A stretch of 24,197 bases of DNA from JAWBOD01 sp964651405 (GTDB lineage: Archaea > Aenigmatarchaeota > Aenigmatarchaeia > Aenigmatarchaeales > Aenigmatarchaeaceae). The stretch covers positions 1 to 24,197 of the forward strand of contig CAZYZB010000011.1 in assembly GCA_964651405.1 (NCBI GenBank). Direction: 5' to 3'. The notes below the pieces were generated by a model. The model saw only the letters and a program-made list of their open reading frames with translations. It did no database searches and was not told where the DNA came from. Made by a program: the position numbers and the translations under genes. Of this stretch, positions 16,180 to 23,324 are shown piece after piece. How positions within the stretch are numbered: position 1 is the first letter of the stretch; every line of letters begins with the position of its first letter.

Positions 16180-17382
16180 ATGTTAGAACTGCTTTTAGCA
16201 TTCATAATAGGAGTTTTGCTAGGAATAGCAGCTGGCCTGCTTCCTGGTCTTCATCCAAACAATACCATACCTATAATTTTAGGCTTGTCATCTCTATTCG
16301 GTCCATTGCCTACAGCAATAATATTGCTTTCTTCTGGGGTGGTAAACTCTTTTGTTAGTTTTATTCCATCCATACTCCTCGGCGCTCCTGAAGACTCTAA
16401 TGTTCTAGGAATTTTACCTGGTCATAAGTTACTTTTACAAGGGAGAGGTTATGAGGCAATAAAACTGTGCATTACTGGCTGCTTGGGAGGTGTTTTATTT
16501 TCAACTCTTACTTTACCTTTGTTTACTTTTCTAGTTCCGGTCCTGTATAATTTTATAAGACCCAATGTTCAATGGATTTTGATATTTGTTGTTATTTATA
16601 TGGTCCTATCTGAACATGGAAGAAATAAATTTTATTCTTTGTTTGTTTTTATAATATCAGGAATCCTAGGTCTAATTGTTTTAAACAACCTATCAGATGA
16701 TATGTTGTTTCCACTCTTAACAGGTTTATTCGGTTTGCCTATGATTTTGATATCGATATTTGAACAGTCTAGCTTACCTGAAAGCTTTAGTTTTGAAGAG
16801 GAAAAAATAGAAAGAAAGAATCTCTTATCGTGCATAGGAATTGGAAGTTTAGCAGGCATAGTTGCTGGAATACTGCCTGGGGTTGGAGCAACACAATCGA
16901 CAATATTAACCCAACAAGTGTTTCAAAAAAAGCGAGATGAGAGAAGTTTCTTGATTTCAATCGGTGCTATTACAAGTTCTGATATAGTTTATTCAATATT
17001 GGCACTATGGTTAATTAAAAACCCTCGTTCAGGAATAGCTGTTGGAATCAGCAAGCTTTTAGAAATTGGTTTTAAAGAGGCTATGATTTTTATAGCCTTT
17101 ATTTTAATTACAGCATCTATAGCAACAATAATAAGCTTGAAATTTACTAAGTTTGCATTAAAATTCCTAAAGAAAATAAATTACAAGAAACTTTGCATAT
17201 CAACTTCCATATTCCTCTTTCTCTTAACTATATTATTCTCAGGTCTGACTGGAATTTTAGTTTTAATAGCATCATTAGCTATTGGTTTAATTCCAAATAA
17301 AATTGGAATAAAAAGAACTCATATGATGGGTTGTTTGTTAATACCAACGATTTTATTTTTTATGGGTATTAACATTTTATGA
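16180..17382 (+). CDS. TctA/DUF112-family polytopic membrane protein
   Basis: A 400-aa membrane protein with about ten hydrophobic segments. It contains two related motifs, GLLPGLHPNN near the N-terminus and GILPGVGATQS about 220 residues later, which mark the two internally duplicated halves of the TctA family (COG1784 in archaea). Bacterial TctA is the large membrane subunit of tripartite tricarboxylate transporters, but no TctB or TctC gene is next to it, so transport and substrate are unproven. ATG 16180 begins MLELLLAFIIGVLLGI, the usual family start; an in-frame TTG at 16156 would add eight residues. Its TGA directly abuts the TAA of the convergent polB gene with no spacer. Confidence 0.8.
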   Translation: MLELLLAFIIGVLLGIAAGLLPGLHPNNTIPIILGLSSLFGPLPTAIILLSSGVVNSFVSFIPSILLGAPEDSNVLGILPGHKLLLQGRGYEAIKLCITGCLGGVLFSTLTLPLFTFLVPVLYNFIRPNVQWILIFVVIYMVLSEHGRNKFYSLFVFIISGILGLIVLNNLSDDMLFPLLTGLFGLPMILISIFEQSSLPESFSFEEEKIERKNLLSCIGIGSLAGIVAGILPGVGATQSTILTQQVFQKKRDERSFLISIGAITSSDIVYSILALWLIKNPRSGIAVGISKLLEIGFKEAMIFIAFILITASIATIISLKFTKFALKFLKKINYKKLCISTSIFLFLLTILFSGLTGILVLIASLAIGLIPNKIGIKRTHMMGCLLIPTILFFMGINIL

Positions 17383-20028
17383 TTAGTTCGTCATGTCTAC
17401 AGTTTTTCCAATTGAACCTGAAGATGCAAAGTACAGTGTACTCGAACATTTTGGGCAGTTGCCAGTTAATGTAGGTCTTCTAAACTCCCAACCGCATTTC
17501 TTACATGTGACTGATTCGAAATTTTTCAAAATTGTTTCTTCTGGAGATAATTGTTTTTTCTGTCCATTAAGCATGTCTAAAAGACTTTTTTGCTTAACGC
17601 CTTCTAACAGCTCAGAAGCAGTAATCCCACAAACCTCGAATATTCTCTCTAATGGTGGAAGCAATTGATTGTATATATAATATTCTGGATCTATTTCTAA
17701 TCCTTTTTCTTTAACAAACAGTGGATCCTCAGCTCTTTTCGACATCAATTGATTGCCCCTAACTATTACATACTCGAGCCTCTCGCCAACTAATGACCTC
17801 GATTTATCTCTTTGAGCAAGTTTCTTAGCTAATTCAACATGTGGCTGAACACCATTATAACTATCTAAAGATTTGGTTACTCCTTTTACAATTGACAACT
17901 TCTCTAATGGTATTTTACCTTTTGCAAGGTCGTCAACCACGCTTCTAACATATTTTGAGGCTTTGCTGATGTTCTTTTCTTTTAGAATTATGTTAAGAAC
18001 ATTGAGCATTGTTTCAGACGCTAAGAGACACCAGTCCCTCCTAACAGTTTCTATACCCTTCATTTCCATCTTATCAATCCATTTGTCATCGTCTCTTTCA
18101 AATGTCCAACCTGCATATCTCTTCTTTGTCTCAATTAAAAATGATTTGAAGACTTTTTCGAATTTTAAATCTAGGCCATAAAGTTTTCCAGAAACAAATA
18201 TGGATATTTTTTTGCCAAATTCCTCAGCTTCGTCAAGGTCTTTAACGTCTGATTTTATAAAAACAGAGTCTGTGTCTGCATAAATTACTTTTACAGGGAA
18301 GTTCTCTTCTATTAATTTTTTAGTCTTAGTTATAGTGTCTCTTCCAAATGCAGTTATTGTGTTTGCAATATCCATAACATATAGTTTTGACTTAGCATAG
18401 CCTGTATATCCATAAAGGCTGTTTGAAAGGTCTTTCAAAGCAAGTTGTTTGGCTTGAAGAATTCTTTTGTTTTCTGTGTCTTTTTCTAGTTTCAGTTGTT
18501 TTCTAACATTAGCTCTAGTGTTTAAGATGTCCTCAACAACAATAGGTATAATACCTTTTAAGACACTAGGTTTTACAAATTTAGTTCCATAAGGTGAGAC
18601 AAAATGTTCAACATCCTCTCCATTAGTTAGATACGTAGTCGTGCATATGTTGAATGCTTTGATTAAAGACGGATACATACTAGTAAAGTCTAAACAAATA
18701 ACCCATTCATGAAGTCCTATTTCTGGGTCTAGAACTAGAGCACCTTTTAGACCATGCTGCTCCCTATCAACGTCTGAGAAATCGACTGGCTTGCAAGGAA
18801 CTATGAAATTTCTTTTGTTAAACTCTTTGAGCAATCTAAATTCATGCCTTTGTGACTGACCGCCAAAACAGTCCTGTAATAGCAGACCGCATGCCTTTGC
18901 TACTTCTAGGAATTTGTCTAACAAACGTCTTTCGACAACCAATCTTAAAACAAGTTCAGCGTCTTTTTCCGCATAACTTATGAATTTGTCTATTCCATTA
19001 CCATTCCACATCTCTCTTACTGTTTTTATATGATCGCTACCGATGTCAATTTTCTCTTCACCGAGGAGTTGTTTTGAAATCGTGCCCAAGTCATAACGTT
19101 TGAACTTTACCCAAGGGTCTCTCTTGAAAATTTCAAATGTATCAACTATAACTCTGCTGCAAACGTTTGGGATATAGCTATATTGAAGCTTTCTTGACAT
19201 AGCAGGCTTTTCTGATCTTCCCAAGTCTCTTTTTACACCCAAGACTTCTAAACGTTTTATTAAAAACGGTAAATCAAACCCGTTTATATTATGCCCGCAT
19301 ATAACATCTGCATCATAATCATCCAGAACCTCTTTGAATTTCTCTAGCATTTCTTTTTCATCTTTACATGCAATGACATTATTACTGGGTTTTACATACT
19401 TTGCAATAATGACCAAATGGTCATTGCCCTTGTATTCTGGGCTAAAGGCTAAGCTTATAATAACGACTTTATCCTTTTCTGGGATTGGCAATCTAATTTC
19501 TTCTGGTAGGCATTCTATATCAAGTGATAAAATTTTTAGAGGAGCATTTTTTAATATTTCTATAGGCTTTATAGAATCTGCTATGAACGCTTTGCATTTT
19601 ACAGTGGTTGTCTTCGTGAATTTCCCTTCAACGTTTATCCATCCCATGCCTTTTAAATCATAATCTGCCATAAACCTGTATCTGAACAAAACATCTGCCT
19701 CATATGGAGTTCCAAAGTTTTTAACATACTCTCTTATCTCAGGTGTTACACTTGGGTCGTTGCCGATTATTTTTAATACTTTTACGGGAGGCTGGTAACC
19801 TATTGGCAGTGATTTTTCAACGACTTCAATTTTAAGGTTCGGAAATCTCTTTTTTATTTCATCAATTATTTGTGGGTATTTGTTCTCTTCTCCATGTAGA
19901 TAAAAATATGGCAGGAATTTATCATAAAAAACACAGATAGACTCGCCTTGAATGTTCTTGCAGAATAACCTGACTATTGGTTTATTGTTAACAACTGTGT
20001 AATCACAATCTAGAATTTGTAATTCCAT
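17383..20028 (-). CDS. polB: Family B DNA polymerase with C-terminal DP2-like zinc ribbon
   Basis: An 881-aa replicative-type polymerase with all catalytic motifs. The 3'-5' exonuclease has Exo I D170-I-E172, Exo II N247 to D252 (GHNINGFDLPF) and Exo III Y352-x3-D356. The polymerase has motif A D447-F-T-S-M-Y-P-S, motif B K532 to G540 (KDLSNSLYG) and motif C Y583-A-D585-T-D587-S. The N-terminal domain resembles the archaeal uracil-sensing domain. After a thumb region, residues 842-861 form a zinc ribbon C842-x2-C845-x12-C858-x2-C861 containing FRRPTLTGNCPKC. This is close to the last zinc finger of PolD large subunit DP2 and absent from Pfu-type PolB as I recall it. A TATA-like TTTAAA lies 26.5 bases before the ATG. 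The DP1-like gene ends 64 bp upstream, same strand. Confidence 0.93.
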   Translation of the reverse strand: MELQILDCDYTVVNNKPIVRLFCKNIQGESICVFYDKFLPYFYLHGEENKYPQIIDEIKKRFPNLKIEVVEKSLPIGYQPPVKVLKIIGNDPSVTPEIREYVKNFGTPYEADVLFRYRFMADYDLKGMGWINVEGKFTKTTTVKCKAFIADSIKPIEILKNAPLKILSLDIECLPEEIRLPIPEKDKVVIISLAFSPEYKGNDHLVIIAKYVKPSNNVIACKDEKEMLEKFKEVLDDYDADVICGHNINGFDLPFLIKRLEVLGVKRDLGRSEKPAMSRKLQYSYIPNVCSRVIVDTFEIFKRDPWVKFKRYDLGTISKQLLGEEKIDIGSDHIKTVREMWNGNGIDKFISYAEKDAELVLRLVVERRLLDKFLEVAKACGLLLQDCFGGQSQRHEFRLLKEFNKRNFIVPCKPVDFSDVDREQHGLKGALVLDPEIGLHEWVICLDFTSMYPSLIKAFNICTTTYLTNGEDVEHFVSPYGTKFVKPSVLKGIIPIVVEDILNTRANVRKQLKLEKDTENKRILQAKQLALKDLSNSLYGYTGYAKSKLYVMDIANTITAFGRDTITKTKKLIEENFPVKVIYADTDSVFIKSDVKDLDEAEEFGKKISIFVSGKLYGLDLKFEKVFKSFLIETKKRYAGWTFERDDDKWIDKMEMKGIETVRRDWCLLASETMLNVLNIILKEKNISKASKYVRSVVDDLAKGKIPLEKLSIVKGVTKSLDSYNGVQPHVELAKKLAQRDKSRSLVGERLEYVIVRGNQLMSKRAEDPLFVKEKGLEIDPEYYIYNQLLPPLERIFEVCGITASELLEGVKQKSLLDMLNGQKKQLSPEETILKNFESVTCKKCGWEFRRPTLTGNCPKCSSTLYFASSGSIGKTVDMTN

Positions 20029-20051
20029 AAGACTCTTATTCGCATTTGAAC

Positions 20052-20057
20052 TTTAAA
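20052..20057 (-). promoter_or_regulatory. TATA-like box for a leaderless polB transcript
   Basis: TTTAAA within the palindromic CTTTAAAG at 20051-20058, centred 26.5 bases before the polB ATG at 20028. No SD is seen. It could give polB its own promoter in addition to read-through from the orc1 operon. Confidence 0.45.
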
Positions 20058-20091
20058 GCCTTTTTGGTAATAGAAAATACTTTTTTATAAA

Positions 20092-20997
20092 TCAAATGTT
20101 GCTAACTTCTCTATTTTTCAAATCAATTATTTTGTTTAGTGAGACGATTGTAATTCCTTTGTAATTAGTATTAAACTCTTTGTCAGAAAAAATTATGTCT
20201 GGTACAGGTTCAAGTATAAAATCTATATTTCCTATGTTAGCATACCTTCTTCTTAACAACTCCAATGGGTTTAAATCAGAAATTATTAATATCAGTATGC
20301 CTTGGATTTCAATTAGACATGGATTTTTTATTGTATAGTTTTTGTTTTTTATCTTATCTTTTATTTCATCAACATAAAAAACATAATTAGAGTCATAATC
20401 CTTATCTTTCTCTAAGAACGCAATCCTAATGCTCTCTGAAGTGTAATTAACTGGCCTTATAGGAACGTCTGGATAAATTAATTTTTCAGCAAACAAAATC
20501 TTGTTGTTTACTCTTCCAGAAACAGCAACTACATCGTCTAGGTTTAATTTTTCTCCTATATTTTTTGGCATAATTACCTGAAGTTCGCCTGTTGGGTCCT
20601 CTAAACTCAATACAAATTCATTTTCTTTTTCATTTTTTTCCTTAACCAAGCATATCACAGTAGCATTACCGACACCTATTTTGTTGATTGAAACCAAATC
20701 TGAGAATTCAAGTCTTTTTATTAGAATGCTCTGCAATGCAGAGTACCTTACATTTAAATTTTTAACAAAATCCTGCATAGTAAATCTGTTAACATGTGTG
20801 ATTTCTTTAACTATGTTAATATCGTTGACAAGAATCTTTTTAATTAAATCGTTGTTTATTATGAAGGTATTTTCTTTTTTAAGGCCTTCTATTAGTCTAT
20901 AGAAGTTATCCTCATCTATGTTCTCTATTAAATTTAATATAGACTCGTCTACCAAATATCCTAGGTTTATTAAATTCTTTACATGATTGTGAGTCAT
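20092..20997 (-). CDS. Shortened DP1-like DNA polymerase D small subunit lacking phosphoesterase residues
   Basis: A 301-aa protein against roughly 450-620 aa for ordinary DP1. Residues 1-60 match the DP1 N-terminal helical domain. Residues about 100-182 form the OB-fold: FVLSLEDPTGELQVIMPKN and FAEKLIYPDVPIRP match DP1 strongly. The remaining 120 residues correspond to a collapsed calcineurin-like phosphoesterase domain. The pieces DLNPLELLRRRYANIG and EPVPDIIFSDKEFNTNYKGITIVSLN align with DP1 segments PxxELLKxRHLAPxxG and VPDLVxxGHVHxxxxxxYRGVxLVNS. All metal-binding motifs (DxH, GD, GNHD, HG, GHxH) are missing. It should therefore be structural, like eukaryotic polymerase B-subunits. Its ATG overlaps the orc1 TGA (ATGA), so it is cotranslated with the initiator; polB follows. 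Confidence 0.75.
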   Translation of the reverse strand: MTHNHVKNLINLGYLVDESILNLIENIDEDNFYRLIEGLKKENTFIINNDLIKKILVNDINIVKEITHVNRFTMQDFVKNLNVRYSALQSILIKRLEFSDLVSINKIGVGNATVICLVKEKNEKENEFVLSLEDPTGELQVIMPKNIGEKLNLDDVVAVSGRVNNKILFAEKLIYPDVPIRPVNYTSESIRIAFLEKDKDYDSNYVFYVDEIKDKIKNKNYTIKNPCLIEIQGILILIISDLNPLELLRRRYANIGNIDFILEPVPDIIFSDKEFNTNYKGITIVSLNKIIDLKNREVSNI

Positions 20998-22184
20998 AAG
21001 AATATTTCGTACAGAAGATTCTTTAATCTTTTCAAAATATAATCAGATAAGTTTAGGGTTATAACCCTTGTTCTGCCATATCTTCCTTTTGAGATTATCT
21101 TTGTAGTGATTATACCAAACAAGTCAAGCTCTGCGATTAAATCTGAAATTCTTCTTTGTGTTAATGGTTTTAGATTATGGTTAGCGCAAAGAGACTGATA
21201 ATTATCTATAACTTCCCCTGTCTGTATTTCTTTGTTTTTCTCTGCCAAATGTATTATTGTATATAAGACTATCTGGCTTTGCTTAGGCTGCGCCTTGGCT
21301 ATCTCTAAAACTCTGTCTATGTCTATTTTTTCTTGAGCCATGTCAACATGCTTTATTAAAACCTTTTCTTCACAGTTCCTTTCAGCTAATTCACCAGCCA
21401 CTCTTAGCAAATCCAAGGCCCTTCTGGCGTCGCCATGTTCTTGAGCAGCTAATGCAGCACATTTTTCTATAACCCCTGGTTCTAATGAATTAGGAGCGAA
21501 AGCTAAAGATGATCTAGTTCGTAAAATGTCTTGCAATTGTAAGGCATTATATGGTGGGAATATAAGTTCTTCCTCACTTAAGGAACTTTTAACTCTTGGG
21601 TCTAAAGACTCTATGAAGCCAAGGTTATTAGTTATTCCTATAATTGAAAGTTTAGAGGTTTTCAATTCTTGATTGATTCTAGTCAAGTTATAAAGTATCC
21701 CATCACCTGTCTTTTGAACTAAGGCATCTATTTCATCAATAATTATAATAACTGTTTTATTGCAACTATCCAAACCTTCAAAGAACATATGATAGACTTG
21801 ATTAGTAGGCAAGCCTGTAAATGGAACTTCTTTACCTAATTCTTTGGATAACTCAGCTAATAATCTATATTCAGTGTCAGCTATCTTCTTCATTTTACAA
21901 TTTACATAAAGGATTTTAATTTTATTTCCATTGCTCTGACTGATTCTTTCCAATTCAGAACCAACATATCTTGAAACTAAAGTTTTGCCTGTTCCAGTCC
22001 TTCCATATAAGAATACGTTGCTAGGTCTCCCACCTTTTAATGCTGACGCCAATATTCTCCCCAAGTCATTTATTTGCTTTTCTCTATGAGAAATAGCCTC
22101 TGGTATGTATGATATTGTTAAAGCCTCTCTGTTTACAAATAGAGGGGGTGTTTGTAAGAACTTATTGAAAATGTTTTCTTCCAT
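20994..22184 (-). CDS. orc1/cdc6: Orc1/Cdc6 replication initiator
   Basis: A 396-aa AAA+ initiator of standard length. Walker A is GRTGTGKT (61-68), Walker B IIIIDEID (about 146-153), sensor 1 GITNN (183-187), an arginine in DPRVKSSLSEEE (about 195-206), and sensor 2 HGDARRALDLLR. The C-terminal winged helix with QRRISDLIAELDLFGII binds origin DNA. I chose ATG 22184: AAAGGTC is just upstream on the minus strand, and the ATG at 22226 lies within the promoter TATA box, so the 14 residues it would add are unlikely to be translated. It acts at the origin with MCM and is probably encoded beside its own origin. Its stop overlaps the DP1-like start by four bases. Confidence 0.93.
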   Translation of the reverse strand: MEENIFNKFLQTPPLFVNREALTISYIPEAISHREKQINDLGRILASALKGGRPSNVFLYGRTGTGKTLVSRYVGSELERISQSNGNKIKILYVNCKMKKIADTEYRLLAELSKELGKEVPFTGLPTNQVYHMFFEGLDSCNKTVIIIIDEIDALVQKTGDGILYNLTRINQELKTSKLSIIGITNNLGFIESLDPRVKSSLSEEELIFPPYNALQLQDILRTRSSLAFAPNSLEPGVIEKCAALAAQEHGDARRALDLLRVAGELAERNCEEKVLIKHVDMAQEKIDIDRVLEIAKAQPKQSQIVLYTIIHLAEKNKEIQTGEVIDNYQSLCANHNLKPLTQRRISDLIAELDLFGIITTKIISKGRYGRTRVITLNLSDYILKRLKNLLYEIFL

Positions 22185-22224
22185 TTTAAGACCTTTGTTT
22201 CTTCTGAAGTTAAGATGATGAAGC

Positions 22225-22232
22225 ATTATATA
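22225..22232 (-). promoter_or_regulatory. TATA box of the orc1 operon
   Basis: TATATAAT on the minus strand. With 26-27 base spacing, transcription would begin near 22201, leaving a leader of about 17 bases that contains AAAGGTC before ATG 22184. This decides against the upstream ATG at 22226. Confidence 0.55.
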
Positions 22233-22286
22233 CTTTACTTCACGTTAACCCCATCACTTCCTTAGGAAAATATTCATATGAAGGGA

Positions 22287-22396
22287 AAATGAAGGTTATA
22301 ACAACGTTATTTCTCCAAAAGAAGCAGACACCCGTAAGGTTCTTATGTAGTTATTTTAAAATTTTTTAATATTAATATTAATAATAACCTTCATTT
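22287..22396. repeat. 13-bp perfect inverted repeat flanking an AT-rich core
   Basis: AAATGAAGGTTAT (22287-22299) and ATAACCTTCATTT (22384-22396) are exact reverse complements, 84 bp apart, enclosing the first 37-bp A/T run. A partial extra copy of ATGAAGG lies at 22278-22284. Confidence 0.8.
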
Positions 22397-22413
22397 CATA
22401 TAACAATGTTATT
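22297..22413. repeat. Two copies of a 15-bp dyad element TATAACAAYGTTATT
   Basis: Copies at 22297-22311 (C at the variable base) and 22399-22413 (T) differ at one position. Each has 5-bp arms ATAAC/GTTAT around three bases, so each looks like a binding site for a dimer. The second copy sits between the two A/T runs. Confidence 0.75.
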
Positions 22414-22446
22414 ATTATTAATAAATAATATAAAAATAAAATAAAC
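22409..22446 (-). terminator. T-rich tract downstream of the COG1709-type regulator gene
   Basis: On the minus strand, starting about 30 bases after the regulator stop at 22476, the sequence is a 37-base run of T and A with several T4-T5 blocks. Archaeal RNA polymerase ends transcription at such tracts without needing a hairpin. The same bases also form part of the candidate origin. Confidence 0.3.
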
Positions 22447-22475
22447 TCGAATTCGACTAGCAATGAACGGGTAGG

Positions 22476-23192
22476 CTAAAAATTGTTCTTCAATAATTTT
22501 ATTAATTCGTCTTTATCTTTTACTCTGGTTATACCTAATGGTATTCCTTCCAACTCTGCTATTCTCTTAGCTAACTCATCTATCTTCTCTGAGCCATGAA
22601 GAATGACTATTCCAGGTCTTAGGTTAGTGACTTTTAATGCTACCATCGAGCTTCTTCCTCTATGTGCTCCTATAAATATCAGAGCTCTTTCACTGGTTAA
22701 TCCATATAGTTTTACCATGTCAATTGGAGAAAGGTCTATTATTGCCTTTAGGCTGTCAACCACAGTATAGCCATATATATTTCTGTTAGCAAGATCTTCT
22801 CTTACTGTTATTGGTGTGTCTATTGTCTTGCAAAAATCTTTTATGCTTATAGGAGTGTCAAACTCTTTCATGTCTAGGACAGCATCTGATAGCGCAGTCT
22901 TAGTTGGCAGTTCTGCAAACTCCTGTATGATCTTCCCTCCAAGCTTTTCATCAATAGATATCATTGCTTCTACTATTCTCTTGACAATCTTAATACCAGG
23001 GGATTTCCTCCTGCCGTTCTCATAATCAGAAATAACTGATGGCATTATCTTCATTTCATCCGCTAGTCTTCTTTGCGGTTCTTTGAAGATATTTCTCCAT
23101 TTTTGGATTACCTTTCCAGCCTCATTACTAAGAACGATTTCACCAGCTATTCTCTTAGCTAAGTTCTCTTTTGCTAGTCCTTGAGCATCCAT
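22476..23192 (-). CDS. XRE-type HTH transcriptional regulator, COG1709-like
   Basis: A 238-aa archaeal regulator. Residues about 15-75 hold the conserved start IAGEIVLSNEAGKVIQKWRNIF and a Cro/C1-type helix-turn-helix (QRRLADEMKIMPSVISDYENGRRKSPG). This combination is characteristic of COG1709, a family widespread in Euryarchaeota. The C-terminal half (about 135-235, with LTSERALIFIGAHRGRSSMVALKVTNLRPGIVILHG) is a separate domain with no catalytic motif that I recognise; it may sense a ligand or dimerise. A TATA box lies 27.5 bases before the ATG, so the mRNA should be leaderless. The gene is upstream of the candidate origin and orc1 on the same strand, and divergent from the CBS gene. Target genes are unknown. 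Confidence 0.85.
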   Translation of the reverse strand: MDAQGLAKENLAKRIAGEIVLSNEAGKVIQKWRNIFKEPQRRLADEMKIMPSVISDYENGRRKSPGIKIVKRIVEAMISIDEKLGGKIIQEFAELPTKTALSDAVLDMKEFDTPISIKDFCKTIDTPITVREDLANRNIYGYTVVDSLKAIIDLSPIDMVKLYGLTSERALIFIGAHRGRSSMVALKVTNLRPGIVILHGSEKIDELAKRIAELEGIPLGITRVKDKDELIKLLKNNF

Positions 23193-23215
23193 AGAACATA
23201 TATTGACGAATAGAG

Positions 23216-23223
23216 TTTATAAA
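23216..23223 (-). promoter_or_regulatory. TATA box for a leaderless COG1709-type regulator transcript
   Basis: TTTATAAA centred 27.5 bases before the ATG at 23192, in the 132-bp divergent gap with the CBS-domain gene. Confidence 0.6.
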
Positions 23224-23294
23224 TTTATCGTATATATTATTTTGACTTGTTGTCAATTTAATGATTTTATTTTAGGCTTTCCGCTATGCATATT

Positions 23295-23302
23295 TTTAAA
23301 TA
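23295..23302 (+). promoter_or_regulatory. TATA box for a leaderless CBS-domain gene transcript
   Basis: TTTAAATA centred 26.5 bases before the ATG at 23325. The adjoining sequence is an AT-rich near-palindrome (TTTTTAAATAATTTAAAAA, 23293-23311). Confidence 0.55.
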
Positions 23303-23324
23303 ATTTAAAAATATAGAAAATAGC

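Larger units (their letters stand above)
22265..22456. other. Candidate replication origin (AT-rich unwinding region flanked by repeated dyads)
   Basis: This is the intergenic region directly upstream of orc1, the usual place of archaeal origins. It contains two uninterrupted A/T runs of 37 bp each (22351-22387 and 22409-22445). A perfect 13-bp inverted repeat flanks the first run: AAATGAAGGTTAT at 22287-22299 and its complement at 22384-22396. A dyad ATAACAAYGTTAT occurs twice, at 22298-22310 and 22400-22412, 102 bp apart. Further palindromes are TTCATATGAA (22273-22282) and TCGAATTCGA (22447-22456). I did not recognise the canonical euryarchaeal ORB sequence, so the initiator sites would be lineage-specific. 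Part of the structure could instead be operators for orc1. Confidence 0.5.

Noticed and set aside
16164..16358. Plus-strand frame overlapping the start of the TctA-like gene
   Set aside because: Out of frame with a clear membrane-protein gene; no coding character.
22185..22226. N-terminal extension of Orc1 from ATG 22226
   Set aside because: The ATG is part of the TATA box on the minus strand and an SD precedes ATG 22184, so the extension is unlikely to be transcribed.
22210..22275. Possible C/D box sRNA starting at GATGATGA
   Set aside because: No D box (CTGA) at a suitable distance downstream and no second C'/D' pair.
22321..22350. Canonical euryarchaeal ORB element in the candidate origin
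   Set aside because: No convincing match to the ORB core with a G-string was seen by eye.
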